Below are positions 17,101 to 25,467 of a DNA stretch of 31,792 nucleotides, in pieces. The notes under the pieces were generated by a model, which did no database searches, was not told the DNA's origin, and was given only the letters and a program-made list of their open reading frames with translations. The position numbers and the translations under genes were made by a program. Position 1 is the first letter of the stretch, and each line of letters begins with the position of its first letter. The stretch is from UBA2365 sp964594045 (GTDB lineage Bacteria > Bacteroidota > Bacteroidia > Chitinophagales > Saprospiraceae): the NCBI GenBank assembly GCA_964594045.1, contig CAZQKR010000046.1, positions 1 through 31,792 on the forward strand, given 5' to 3'.

Positions 17101-17212
17101 GATGGAAATACTCATTTAATAATAAAGAAGATTTTTGTGCAGCCAATTGATTGACTGCCAAAAATTTGAATAACAATAAAGTGAAATAAGCGATTATTTT
17201 GGGGAAATTCAT
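14198..17212 (-). CDS. Secreted reprolysin-like zinc metalloprotease
   Basis: 1004 residues. Signal peptide 1-25 (ending NQLAAQ), a prodomain-like region to about 190, and a metzincin catalytic domain at about 195-375. The zinc site is complete: H330-E331-V-G-H334-N-F-D-A-V-H340-D341. A Met-turn at M348 (SGYIMYPT) follows, as in M12B/reprolysin-type enzymes. Residues about 390-495 look like a Calx-beta domain (AVEGIDFILN, then EEVTETILLELS). A beta-rich region of about 170 residues follows, with CCSPGGYTAYGT at its start. The last 110 or so residues hold three similar repeats (see finding). No T9SS type A sorting domain is present, so release or another anchor is likely. It is last in the secreted-protein block, 229 bases after the adhesin-like gene. 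Confidence 0.88.
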   Translation of the reverse strand: MNFPKIIAYFTLLLFKFLAVNQLAAQKSSLLLNEYFHQYRLVEIAAHDLIDEEAMMMSGEYKDIRLLDWNLHLTKTDIISGNYVCTVACDGKTYRQSVPSAVPMNGYTENGDRVSLTFGEQFIQGFIRSENSLIYIEPAYHFIKGFDVGWYVIYDTKDIVAGKEHSCGVNESHRLQKRENPGMADTRKLDECYIVDYAIAADYLMFDHYGTVSAVESHNIAVTNDMQTNYDDEFADELQFVITEQYIVTSSGSDPFTTSTFAGDLLDSFTDWAPSGFYLAHDVATLWTKRDLDGSTIGLAWIGTVCSLASYNICEDFNTDANLKRVLLAHEVGHNFDAVHDATSGYIMYPTVGNFTQWSAESITDIQNHYPGCACLDDCVGTTPGISFLVSFSGTIETGDSPSSPVCESPFRLHHIPVSMSLMSSVQNTISVAVLNSGTAVEGIDFILNTPTLTFPPNSSSEQFIELQIINDAIEEVTETILLELSMVSGPAIIGSIPVFTLYLTDGPDQVSSNCCSPGGYTAYGTPATSVPFIFTCLYEDGKSRFLYLPAQLASAGITAGYINALAFYTLIKFSTFPYQNFRIGMSNVPFTTLLNQPWIYTDQVFLGTVSTVQGAWVTIDFDTPFYWDGTSALYIEFCYDNTVKSSNFDYIYTTNPVGGGSGKYNELLVNNSANGCTLGAGDVVLNFNNQSYQPHFRFYKLGAAKIESAVTVNQSSFIKSGEKANFYSANEKVIASVKNLGSTDLECTTVQVATSGTSKPNLPFGGGQYAAKTIQVNADESSLYELTLYYTSTEMNTWGTDAGRLNIIKSVSPLATSTLAGVEIVRPDSVFASFGPDNAYVYKGTFSGFSYFSLTNRNIPAGSVLTSGDLVFLQASKGPLLSNKSGQQFTITVNNSGAIQVVNSPAANHTFSVDEDVAVSQSNQGVVLRAPDNNFWKVSVNNNGSLLTTSVNPLSSNRVETVTENMLVDKAGGSLILKSPDGKCWRVFINETGGLRTVNVLCP

Positions 17213-17441
17213 AAAAAATAATTTATATCAGTAAGAAAAAAATATCCATACCTCAATACTAAATGATCATGCAGCGCTCATTATCACAAATCAGACCAAT
17301 GAAGTCGGGTTGATCACGCAACTTCACCCGGTCATCGTGCAAATGCTAAGTGAATATCAGTTGATATTCCGGCAGACTACTTTTAGTCCGCATGAGTATT
17401 ATTCAACTCGTTTTAATTTTCAGTAAACATGACAAAAAAGA

Positions 17442-19625
17442 CTATAACCGAATGATTTTTTTACTCTGTACGCCTCCCGGCATTTCCATCGAGATCACAT
17501 ACATACCCGACATAAGATCAGGATCTTTGATCACAAAATGATTCATCCCGTCCAGGACTTCAACCGGGCGCATATACAATAACTTTCCATGAAGATCCCG
17601 TATGCTGAGCTGACCTGTTGCAGGAACAGCACAGGAAAAACTAATTTTAATCTGATCAACGAAAGGATTCGGAAAAACTTTGAAGGAATCTTCTGTCAGA
17701 TCGGATATACCTGTGATGCCACCGGATCCATCCTCAATGATAAAATTGTCAAGATAAACCGTTGCGGCACCCTTTCCTTTATACTGAAAAGCGATCCAGA
17801 CATGTTCATATCCGGCAAATTCTGACAGATCGATTTGAGCAGTTGACCACTCAAATGATTCAAAAAAACCGGCATCCTCTTCAACCCAGATCACACCGGA
17901 CCAACTCAAGCCTTTATCTGTGCTGACACGAACCATCAGGTCCGCTTTATCATAGGGGTACACCATCCAGTAATAACTCATTTTCCAATCAAAAGACAAG
18001 GTGATATCTGTGGTAATACCCGAAAAATCCATAGGAGGAGAGACAAGCCACTCATCCTGCATTTCATCCTCGTGCCTGCAATAAACCACAGGTTGTTCAG
18101 AGTAGCTGTCCTGAGTGATTTGCCATGAAAAAGGGCCAGGATCACGGGACTCAGATACCCAGCAAGCCGGCAATAAAAAATCAGAATAGAAGTTTTCGCT
18201 GAAAGGGAAAACACCTATTGCTGTAATGCATCGCGTACTAAAAACTACGGGTTGGGACCATCTGCTGCGGTCGTTTTCCGTACAAACAGAACGGACATAA
18301 GCATGGTAATAAGTTCCGGGAGCACCTCCGGTCCAAATGAATGGTTTTTGTATGATTTCCGAAACCGTCGGAAGGCCTTTGGGTTCTTCTCCCAAAGGTA
18401 CGAACTCTATTTCCCATTTCGTGGCAACATCCTTTTCTTCCCAGTTGATCGTTGCACCGTTCTCCGAAAAATCCGAAGCAGAGATCTTGCCTGGAAATCT
18501 GCAGGTCACAGGGCTGCAATCAGCTTTTCCTTTAAAGAAAACCTCGTTATTTCCGGGGAAATTTCCGGCTTTAAAGGAAAAATATTCCTGATCATAGATA
18601 TCCCTGAGAGAAAAAATGCATTCCAGATCCCAGTTTCCTGAATGCCAAACCAATTCAAAGTCCATTGAGTCACACAATGAAACAAAATACTCATAAGGGC
18701 CAAAACCTGCTTCATGTTGTGTGAAATAACCAAGGGAAACCCCATCCTGTATCACTTCAACGTAAGCACCATTCCAATCATCCCCGTAAGTATCGGCCAG
18801 AACCAGTTTGTAATCGCAGGAATTATTGCTGCAGGCCGTGTAAAATGAAAAAGGTCCGTTCCAATTGCTCTTTGAATTGGCACCGCAATTGGCTCTGATG
18901 TAATAATCATATTGGGACAGCGGTTGTCCACCGGTCCAACGGTAAGGATTCTGGTCAATGGTTATCGTGGATGCGCCTGTCGGAATTTGCCCGGATTCAA
19001 CCACTTCAATATCCCAGGACACAGCATTTTGGCTGTCCCATGTGAAAAGAGCGCCATCTGAATAGGCATCAACGAGGCGTAAATTTTCAGGTCTTGAGCA
19101 ACCGGACAGATGGATTTCGTCTATGAGCCAGTCATCTCCGTCGTCGTTGGTCATAACAAAAGCAACATAGATCTGCTGACCAATGTAGGCGCTGAGATCC
19201 ACCTCATGGTATTTGTATTTCAACCCCAGGTCAGGTTCTTTTTGCTGATCGACCACCACAAAATCCGATGGATTGGTAGCCGAACCTGTTGAAACACGGA
19301 CGGTATAAACAGATGCATAGTCAATGGCATAATTGTCTTTCTGGAAAAAAGACAGCACATGTGACTGTTGTCCCGGGGTAAACCTGGGTGTGACCAGCCA
19401 GTCTTCAGCCTGACCATCCGGCACATTTTCCCACCGGATAAAAGCTGCCTGATTACCCATAAATGCAGTTGTTGATCTCACCCAGGATTGTTCCGTTCCA
19501 TTGTCGTTGTCATAAACACGCCATCCGGAAGGCGGGAATACAGCGCCTTCAAAACTTTCGGGGAATTGTGCAAACAAAGAGCAATGCACCAGAAAGATCA
19601 TCAATGAAAGTATAGTTTTTCGCAT
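17442..19625 (-). CDS. T9SS-exported multi-domain adhesin-like protein
   Basis: 727 residues. Signal peptide MRKTILSLMIFLVHCSLFAQ. A choice-of-anchor J/cleaved-adhesin-type domain at about 21-160 (ESFEGAVFPPSGWRVYDND, DDWLIDEIHLSG), then a fibronectin-III-like module, then a segment with YKLVLADTYGDDWNGAYVEV, then a second Fn3-like module. A second anchor J domain lies at about 475-640 (FSENFYSDFLLPACW, TVYLDNFIIEDG). A T9SS type A sorting domain lies at about 650-727 (VFPNPFVDQIKISF, LSIRDLHGKLLY, MSGMYVISMEM, KKIIRL). The protein should cross the outer membrane by T9SS and lose the sorting domain. Its role is probably binding or adhesion; no catalytic residues are seen. The gene starts 62 bases after the discoidin-like gene. 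Confidence 0.88.
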   Translation of the reverse strand: MRKTILSLMIFLVHCSLFAQFPESFEGAVFPPSGWRVYDNDNGTEQSWVRSTTAFMGNQAAFIRWENVPDGQAEDWLVTPRFTPGQQSHVLSFFQKDNYAIDYASVYTVRVSTGSATNPSDFVVVDQQKEPDLGLKYKYHEVDLSAYIGQQIYVAFVMTNDDGDDWLIDEIHLSGCSRPENLRLVDAYSDGALFTWDSQNAVSWDIEVVESGQIPTGASTITIDQNPYRWTGGQPLSQYDYYIRANCGANSKSNWNGPFSFYTACSNNSCDYKLVLADTYGDDWNGAYVEVIQDGVSLGYFTQHEAGFGPYEYFVSLCDSMDFELVWHSGNWDLECIFSLRDIYDQEYFSFKAGNFPGNNEVFFKGKADCSPVTCRFPGKISASDFSENGATINWEEKDVATKWEIEFVPLGEEPKGLPTVSEIIQKPFIWTGGAPGTYYHAYVRSVCTENDRSRWSQPVVFSTRCITAIGVFPFSENFYSDFLLPACWVSESRDPGPFSWQITQDSYSEQPVVYCRHEDEMQDEWLVSPPMDFSGITTDITLSFDWKMSYYWMVYPYDKADLMVRVSTDKGLSWSGVIWVEEDAGFFESFEWSTAQIDLSEFAGYEHVWIAFQYKGKGAATVYLDNFIIEDGSGGITGISDLTEDSFKVFPNPFVDQIKISFSCAVPATGQLSIRDLHGKLLYMRPVEVLDGMNHFVIKDPDLMSGMYVISMEMPGGVQSKKIIRL

Positions 19626-19687
19626 TCAGCTTAAAATTTTAATGTTATAAAGCATGGTCATGGAACATTATCCACTATCTGTTTACG

Positions 19688-20440
19688 CTATATTTTGATC
19701 AGTTTTTCCTGGGCAATGATGCCATTTTGGCTGACCACCAGCAGGTAGCTTCCCTGAACAAGGTCGGCGATATTCAGTTCCAACCCGGTAAAATCTTCCA
19801 CAGGCGTTTTAGTTGCATGAAGGATCGTTCTACCTGACAAGTCCCGGATTTCATAAGTAATGGGTTCAAGACTGCAGGTCGTGAGCACATCCAGTCGGGT
19901 GGCTGTATTGGCTGGATTTGGAAAAAGCCGGGTCTGAATACAGTGATTGGAATAAGTGTTCAGTTTGGGAAGGCCAGTAATGCCCATAACCTCTATTTTC
20001 ACTTCTCCAAGGCCATAACAAAAACCGCCCCAGTTGCTGATACCGGTGATCAGCACATATCTGGCTTCAATTCCACCCAGGTCAGGGCCTTCAACGCCTT
20101 CATAGGAGCTTTTTCCCTGAGCCATTTCTATATCAAACTGACCGATTTCATCCCAGTTGACACCATCCATGGAAACATCTATTGCAGCAGTTTTTATTCC
20201 GTCGGTAAGATAATCCGGGGCATTGGAATTCCAGAAGTGCATTTTACCCAGGAGGTAACTGTAATTCAGATCGTACAAGATCCAATGGGATTTTCCGCGG
20301 GAAGCGTTGGGATTGCTCGATTTCTCGCATGAGATCCAGCCGTCATACCAGCTTGTATTATGCCTGTCCGGGAAACACTGCGCCAGCAGGCTTATCCCGG
20401 TGAAGACGAACAGTAAAAAACTCAATAATCCTTTTTTCAT
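19688..20440 (-). CDS. Discoidin-like T9SS-exported protein
   Basis: 250 residues. The signal peptide runs to about residue 20 (FTGISLLAQ). An N-terminal F5/8 type C (discoidin-like) beta-sandwich lies at about 22-155, with SHWILYDLNYSYLLGKMHFW, then VSMDGVNWDEIGQFDIEMAQ, then ARYVLITGISNW. A T9SS type A sorting domain fills about 170-250 (LFPNPANTATRLDV, YEIRDLSGRTIL, LVQGSYLLVVSQNG, QEKLIKI). Such a fold commonly binds sugars or other surface ligands; no ligand can be named. It follows the DUF1501 gene after 34 bases on the same strand, so it probably belongs to the same transcript. Confidence 0.87.
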   Translation of the reverse strand: MKKGLLSFLLFVFTGISLLAQCFPDRHNTSWYDGWISCEKSSNPNASRGKSHWILYDLNYSYLLGKMHFWNSNAPDYLTDGIKTAAIDVSMDGVNWDEIGQFDIEMAQGKSSYEGVEGPDLGGIEARYVLITGISNWGGFCYGLGEVKIEVMGITGLPKLNTYSNHCIQTRLFPNPANTATRLDVLTTCSLEPITYEIRDLSGRTILHATKTPVEDFTGLELNIADLVQGSYLLVVSQNGIIAQEKLIKI

Positions 20441-20474
20441 TTTATACGGTTTAAATACCTGTTAATTGTTTATC

Positions 20475-21887
20475 TCAGGCTTTTAAAAAGCCAATCGGGG
20501 GTATACCGGAACCAGTACTGTAAAAATTACCCAAATTGGGAAATAAAAGCGGTAGATCAGATGGATTGACCCCGAACCAAAGCGCTAATTCTGCAAAATA
20601 AAGGTCATTGGCCATGGTGGGTATCAAAACGCCGGTTCCAACATCCAGATTGTTACCCAAAGCCAGAGAAGGGTAGGCGCCAAACAATCTGCTTCCTTCA
20701 ACATCATCACCCATGACCATGACATTTCCTCCCCATCCGTGATCAGACCCGTTGCCATTGGACCCCAATGTCCGGGCAAATTCAGAAATATTGAATGTGG
20801 TTACTTTGTCAAAGACGTTGATCTCTTCCAGTCCGGCGGCAAATTCAGCCAGGGCATTATCTACAATTTCAATTCTGTTGCCATGATTTTGCAGCAAATT
20901 ATCATGATGATCCCAGCCTCCGTACTCTACATAAAATATCTGGCGTTTAAAACCGAGAATTTCCCTTGCCTGAATGATCTGTGTGATCGTTCTGAAGCTT
21001 CTGGACAGGAAATTGTCGGTAAATTCAGTATTCAGTTCAGGCAGGCTGTTGATGGCGTTGCTGTATTCGATACTTCCGTCACGTGCGCTTTTGACAACAT
21101 TTTTATAACTGTCGCGATAAGCATCGCCGTAATTCCTTTCCATCAAAGCGTTGATCGCTCCGGTCCTGAACGCATTGATCCCGCTTTGAGCGGAAGTATT
21201 GTAACCGGTGATCCCTTCCAATCTGCCATAAGGATTGACGGAGAATTCCACGATATTCTGCCCATACTGGAAAACATTGGTTCCGGAGGTGGAAATATTC
21301 ATGGAAATATTCTCATTGGTATTGAATTCCTGCATCATGGAAGCGAGTTTTCCACCCCATCCATAGGGTGTGCGCAGATGCGGAGATGCCGTTTGCCATT
21401 GCTGGATCTGATCCGAATGTGAATACAATCCAAGTGGCAGAGGGACAGACCGCTGCTGGTACTGAGTTTTGGTAGTAGGCACGATCAGTGATCCGATATT
21501 GGTCATGAAAGACAACTTTCCCTCGTTGAAAAGACGTTGAACACCCGGCATATTTGGGTGTAATCCATAACTTTTTCCATCTCCGTTCAACGGGTTGATC
21601 GCAAGCAAATCTGCGCGCGGAATCGCGAGATTGGTCCGCGTGGCAGCGTATTCTGCATATTCCGCTTCTCCGCGTGGAATCAACATATTAAAGGAATCGT
21701 GGCCTCCGGTCTGGAAAAAGCAAACCAGAGCTTTGTACTCGTCGCCTGCCCCCGAGTTATTCAGAAAAGCAGAGCCAATGGCCCGCAATTGTAACAGGGA
21801 AGAAAAAACAGTTGTACCTAATGTGGCAACACCAAACTGTCGAATAAACTCCCTCCTGTTGGTATGGTACTTGTTCATTTTATGCAT
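20475..21887 (-). CDS. DUF1501 family protein with Tat-like signal
   Basis: 470 residues from ATG 21887; ATG 21878 (MNKYHTNRREFIRQFG) is an equally good start. The N-terminus carries a twin-arginine motif (NRREFIRQFG) and a hydrophobic stretch, suggesting folded export by Tat. DUF1501 hallmarks are visible: VCFFQTGGHDSFNMLIPRGE near the start, YVEYGGWDHHDNLLQNHGNR in the middle, and GSDHGWGGNVMVMGDDVEGS toward the end. The last two are His/Asp-rich and recall the alkaline-phosphatase/sulfatase-like fold proposed for the family; activity is not established. It starts about 20 bases after the DUF1800 gene, and the two families commonly occur together in Bacteroidota and Planctomycetota. Confidence 0.9.
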   Translation of the reverse strand: MHKMNKYHTNRREFIRQFGVATLGTTVFSSLLQLRAIGSAFLNNSGAGDEYKALVCFFQTGGHDSFNMLIPRGEAEYAEYAATRTNLAIPRADLLAINPLNGDGKSYGLHPNMPGVQRLFNEGKLSFMTNIGSLIVPTTKTQYQQRSVPLPLGLYSHSDQIQQWQTASPHLRTPYGWGGKLASMMQEFNTNENISMNISTSGTNVFQYGQNIVEFSVNPYGRLEGITGYNTSAQSGINAFRTGAINALMERNYGDAYRDSYKNVVKSARDGSIEYSNAINSLPELNTEFTDNFLSRSFRTITQIIQAREILGFKRQIFYVEYGGWDHHDNLLQNHGNRIEIVDNALAEFAAGLEEINVFDKVTTFNISEFARTLGSNGNGSDHGWGGNVMVMGDDVEGSRLFGAYPSLALGNNLDVGTGVLIPTMANDLYFAELALWFGVNPSDLPLLFPNLGNFYSTGSGIPPIGFLKA

Positions 21888-21906
21888 TTTTTGGTTTTGG
21901 TCTGTT

Positions 21907-23706
21907 TTATTTTAAAACACAATAATCCGGACTGATCATGAAAAGATAAAGCGCGAGTTTCAGCCTGTTGAGGTCACCGATGGGATTTGGACTGAAACTA
22001 CTGATGGCAGCCCTTATAATTCCCCTTGTTTCTTCACTTAACTGACCGTGAGTCAACAGGATATCCAGTTTATTGATCAGTCCTTCAGGATCACGTGCGT
22101 ATGGAAGCAGATTTTTGAAGCTTGTTCTTGTGGGAAATGTATTGGCTTCAAAAGTATATAACAATTCTTCGTTGAATGTCCAGTTGTTGACCGAGTTTAC
22201 GTATCCGATACTGGTTTTGGTGTTGTGGATCTGAAATTCCGGACCAACGAGGTTATTTTCAGATAACGGACCGCTCGGCTGAAAATCCGGCAGGTAAAAA
22301 TTAAAAACGGTGTGTGAATGCAGCGGATGCTGCCCGGCATTTTCCATGAACACAGACCCGTTGTTCCAGAACAAATTCACCTGACTTTCAAAACCGGTTG
22401 ACTTGGCAAACTGAGTGTAACGGGTGATGGGTTCGCGCAAACGGCCCTGATCCGGATGGTTGACCCATTCACAATTTCTGGCTTCAGGATCCAGCAGAAT
22501 TGCTTTGATAACAGAGCGCATATCACCCCGGACCCCGTTGCCATTGTCATTAAAAACACCGGCCACCCTGGCGATGTAGGCAGGGGTGGGATTGGATTTG
22601 ACAAGTCTTTGGATCAGTTGCCGGCAAATAAAAGGGCCTGTATTCGGATGGTTGAACAGGTGGTTTACTGCCTGTTCAACATCAGTCATACCAGATTGAC
22701 CGGCAGGCAGTACAAAGCCATTGAGCAGTTTCTTTTCAGCTGTTTCGTGGTAATCCTCATACATTTTCATGGGTACGGTATAGTCCACATTATTGAGATC
22801 CAGATTGAATTCAGCTTTATTCTGATCCGTTTTGGAAATGGATCCTCCGGCTCCCAGGCCGGTAAATACTTTGGCAAATTCCTTGATATCCGCATTGGTA
22901 TAAGTCGGGATGTATGCACCATTGGCGTCTTTTTTCCGGCTGCCGTCTTCATTCAGTTCAAAAAGGCCGATAGAGAACAATTGCATGATCTCACGGGCAT
23001 AATTTTCATCCGGGTGAATATTCTGGTCAGGTATGGCTTTGGAATTGTTCAGATGGCTGAGATATACGCCCATGGCCGGATGTAGGGTTACTGCCATCAA
23101 CAGATCTTTAAAGTTGCCAAAACTGTGATCGAGCAACAAATCGTAATAATCACCCAGGGCTTCTCCTTTGTCGAACAGGTCGGATTCCACTGAAATGACC
23201 AGGATCTGGCTCAATGCGAAGGCAACCCTTTGTCTGAGCAGATCATCGGAAGTCAGGTTGACCTGCCACCAGGCATAATCAAAGTGTTCCCATTCAGGGC
23301 GTTCACTGTAGTTGGAAGGCACACCTCCATTGTCCGTGAATATCTGAAAAGCCATGTTGTATGCTGAGATCATTTCCGGAAGAATATATCCTGCAGGGAT
23401 GTCAAACTGGCTGTCAATCCATTCAGAAAAGTCCATAACGGACACTTGCCGGATCAGGTGTTCATCTGCACCGAAAGTTGCCTGAGACAAAAACCGGGCT
23501 GTTTCCATCATGCGTGCATCCAGACCTGAGCCATTGATCGTCTGATCTCCTGAGGCGGCGCGATCACCCCATAATCCTGAATGGACGCTGCTGGTCGTCA
23601 CGCGAATTCCGGCAGCATTTCCGGCACCAATATAATTGATATGTTCTTGTGAATGAAGCAGGTTAAAACATATAACAGTTAAAAAAAACAGTAAAGATCT
23701 CTTCAT
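21907..23706 (-). CDS. DUF1800 family protein, secreted
   Basis: 599 residues with a Sec signal peptide (MKRSLLFFLTVICFNLLHSQ). DUF1800 hallmarks: ARFLSQATFGADEHLIRQVS early, the conserved NYAREIMQLFSIGLFELNED in the middle, and FICRQLIQRLVKSNPTPAYI followed by GVRGDMRSVIKAILLDPEAR later. The protein is largely helical; no known active site is recognised and the biochemical role is undetermined. It is the first gene of the run that continues with DUF1501, the discoidin-like and the adhesin-like genes. The leader before its ATG and that before the discoidin gene share an ACCGTA...AAAATG pattern. Confidence 0.9.
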   Translation of the reverse strand: MKRSLLFFLTVICFNLLHSQEHINYIGAGNAAGIRVTTSSVHSGLWGDRAASGDQTINGSGLDARMMETARFLSQATFGADEHLIRQVSVMDFSEWIDSQFDIPAGYILPEMISAYNMAFQIFTDNGGVPSNYSERPEWEHFDYAWWQVNLTSDDLLRQRVAFALSQILVISVESDLFDKGEALGDYYDLLLDHSFGNFKDLLMAVTLHPAMGVYLSHLNNSKAIPDQNIHPDENYAREIMQLFSIGLFELNEDGSRKKDANGAYIPTYTNADIKEFAKVFTGLGAGGSISKTDQNKAEFNLDLNNVDYTVPMKMYEDYHETAEKKLLNGFVLPAGQSGMTDVEQAVNHLFNHPNTGPFICRQLIQRLVKSNPTPAYIARVAGVFNDNGNGVRGDMRSVIKAILLDPEARNCEWVNHPDQGRLREPITRYTQFAKSTGFESQVNLFWNNGSVFMENAGQHPLHSHTVFNFYLPDFQPSGPLSENNLVGPEFQIHNTKTSIGYVNSVNNWTFNEELLYTFEANTFPTRTSFKNLLPYARDPEGLINKLDILLTHGQLSEETRGIIRAAISSFSPNPIGDLNRLKLALYLFMISPDYCVLK

Positions 23707-23962
23707 TTTGGTACGGTATAAAAGTATGTCACAAAAATGGAACTCAGAATAAATAATTAATTCTTACGGAAAACTAATCAAAAGATGCAAGCAATAAAAA
23801 TAATGTGCAACATTTTGAAAAAAATTTAGCATAATAGACATTCAGCCCCGACCGGGATTAAGATTAGCGGTTTTGGTGCAAGGACAACTCGGGCTTTCAT
23901 CTTTTTTGGATGAAGTGTTTGGTTTAACGAAGAAGAGAATCGCATATAGAAAACAGGAATTC

Positions 23963-24118
23963 TGAGTCTTCTCCGAAAAGTTTTACCCCCTAAAAGGTGA
24001 CTTTTAATATTTTGGTTTTCAATCGTTTCCATTTATTCTTGTGCTGACCTTCGGCGTCAGCAGGTTGGGGCAAAAAACGATTGAAAATTAACAAACTGGA
24101 CTTTTCGGAGCAGACTCA
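23963..24118. repeat. Three-tier nested inverted repeat
   Basis: The outer arms, TGAGTCTTCTCCGAAAAG (23963-23980) and its inverted copy at 24101-24118, match in 17 of 18 positions. The middle arms, TTTTCAATCGTTT (24016-24028) and AAACGATTGAAAA (24075-24087), are perfect. The core hairpin TGCTGAC (24042-24048) / GTCAGCA (24056-24062) has a 7-base loop. The whole could fold as one cruciform or RNA stem. No coding content is seen. It is built like the 9599-9720 element but shares no sequence with it. Confidence 0.7.
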
Positions 24119-24328
24119 ATTTTATATCACCGGACCGGAGAAGAAGCCCAAAGGAAGAAAATCAGTAAGAATACTTAGGCTATAGCATTATAACACAGAA
24201 AAATATGTGGGTTAAGCTTTTAAAAAAGTCCTGAATAAGTAAATGGCGAAAAAGTCGTTGTTTTGATTATGTTGTAAATAACAATCAAGCATAAAATTGA
24301 TTGTTTTCAATTGGTTTTTTGGGGTTAT

Positions 24329-24367
24329 GCAGGGTGCCGACAGCTTTGTCCGGGCCCTGCTTTTTTT
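24329..24367 (+). terminator. Terminator-like hairpin with T-tract
   Basis: GCAGGG (24329-24334) pairs with CCCTGC (24355-24360); the stem can be extended inward to 14 positions with one wobble and two mismatches. Seven T follow at once on the plus strand. No plus-strand gene lies just upstream, so it may end an unseen RNA or be a remnant of repeat DNA. For the minus-strand gene ending at 24412 the T-tract is on the wrong side. Confidence 0.4.
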
Positions 24368-24411
24368 CGCCACCAAACTTTCTGCCCAACCGTCAGAATA
24401 ATCCTGAACAA

Positions 24412-25467
24412 CTAGTTGATTTTAAGTCTTTTAGCCAGAAAAACCTTCACCTCGTCGAGAATTTCTTCAATTCTTTCAGGTGTTTCATTTTTGATCCCGG
24501 CGATCTCTTCCACGGACATTTGTTCATAGAAAAACAGGTCATACACGGATTGATGTCTTAAAGGCAACTTGATCAGTTCTGTTTTGATCAGTTCTTTCAT
24601 TTGTCTTCTGGAAAGTTTGTCACTGATCTCATCGACAGTTTCTTTTTCGCTTCCCGCTGCAAGCACCTCTTTTTCAATTCCCAGGAACGGGTCTGTTTCG
24701 CTGTACTCATCCAGCTCGCTCGTGCTGATCAGGTCTCCCGATCCGTCGTAGGCGTATTTTTCATCCAGGGAGGCGTATTCGGAATTGATCATTTCTTCCA
24801 CGCTGGTGGTGATCCGGTGATATTTTTCCAGGTCAAGCATTTCATTCATCAAATTGTCGGTTTCCCGCATCATCCAGATATTCATATCTTCTGCATGATC
24901 CTTGTTTTCCTCAAAATTTTTGAAAGTCCTGAGGATCACTTCATCCACGATGTCATCCAGGATATAGTTTTTGGTGCGTAGCACATCGATCATTTTAGCG
25001 GAACCCAGCATTCTTTCAACATATCCCTTCAATCCCGGCAAAAGTTCCTTGACCAGGGACTTAAAACTCACTTCATCCTGATTTTGCTGAAATGCCTCCA
25101 GGTCAGAGAAATAGGATTCAAAATTCTCCTTGCGTTCGCGCTGACTTTTATTGGCATAAAAGAGTCTTTCCTTTTCCAGCTGGGAAGCGACTTTTAGCCT
25201 GAATTTGTCAAAGAGATCAGAAGCAACGGTTGTGATGTCTTTTCCTGTTTCAGAAAGAAATACGAGATTGTTTTTTAATTTAAGGGAACAGGAAATCCGG
25301 TAGTCCTGGTTGTTTATTTTAAAAATATTGAGTTTAAGCACTTCAGAATAAATGTAATGATCCGGCAGGATCTGAAGTTTTTTAACCAGTTTTTCGACCT
25401 GATCGATCAATTTGTCCCTTTTGGCAGCAGTAGGTACAATTGACAAATTGCTGATTACGTAATTCAT
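24412..25467 (-). CDS. HPF/RaiA-like domain fused to sigma-70-like regions
   Basis: 351 residues from ATG 25467. Residues about 1-105 look like a ribosome hibernation factor/S30EA-type fold: a helix (RDKLIDQVEKLVKKL), strands (YSEVLKLNIFKI, YRISCSLKLKNNLVFLSE), then a long helix (DITTVASDLFDKFRLKVASQ). Residues about 135-215 align with sigma region 2 (YILDDIVDEVILRTFKNFEE, then MNIWMMRETDNLMNEML). An acidic linker of about 70 residues follows. Residues about 295-351 resemble region 4 (LPLRHQSVYDLFFYEQMSVE, then EIAGIKNETPERIEEILDEV). The protein has no signal peptide or membrane helix. It is transcribed alone and divergently from maeB. It may link ribosome state to transcription, but whether either half binds its classical partner is unknown. 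Domain calls are by eye. Confidence 0.6.
   Translation of the reverse strand: MNYVISNLSIVPTAAKRDKLIDQVEKLVKKLQILPDHYIYSEVLKLNIFKINNQDYRISCSLKLKNNLVFLSETGKDITTVASDLFDKFRLKVASQLEKERLFYANKSQRERKENFESYFSDLEAFQQNQDEVSFKSLVKELLPGLKGYVERMLGSAKMIDVLRTKNYILDDIVDEVILRTFKNFEENKDHAEDMNIWMMRETDNLMNEMLDLEKYHRITTSVEEMINSEYASLDEKYAYDGSGDLISTSELDEYSETDPFLGIEKEVLAAGSEKETVDEISDKLSRRQMKELIKTELIKLPLRHQSVYDLFFYEQMSVEEIAGIKNETPERIEEILDEVKVFLAKRLKIN

Larger units (their letters stand above)
23707..24411. other. Gene-free region with a nested palindrome and a terminator-like hairpin
   Basis: These 705 bases hold no convincing gene. A 68-codon minus-strand frame at 23826-24032 has no protein-like features and overlaps the palindrome. 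The nested inverted repeat at 23963-24118 and the hairpin at 24329-24367 are listed separately. Confidence 0.5.

Noticed and set aside
24329..24420. Possible integron attC-like site
   Set aside because: GTTATGC and CAACTAGTTG are present, but there is no proper R'/R'' pair with the expected spacing and no integrase gene in view.
24301..24561. Plus-strand frame of 86 codons overlapping the end of the HPF-sigma gene
   Set aside because: Antisense shadow of the strong minus-strand gene and of the terminator-like hairpin; no family features.
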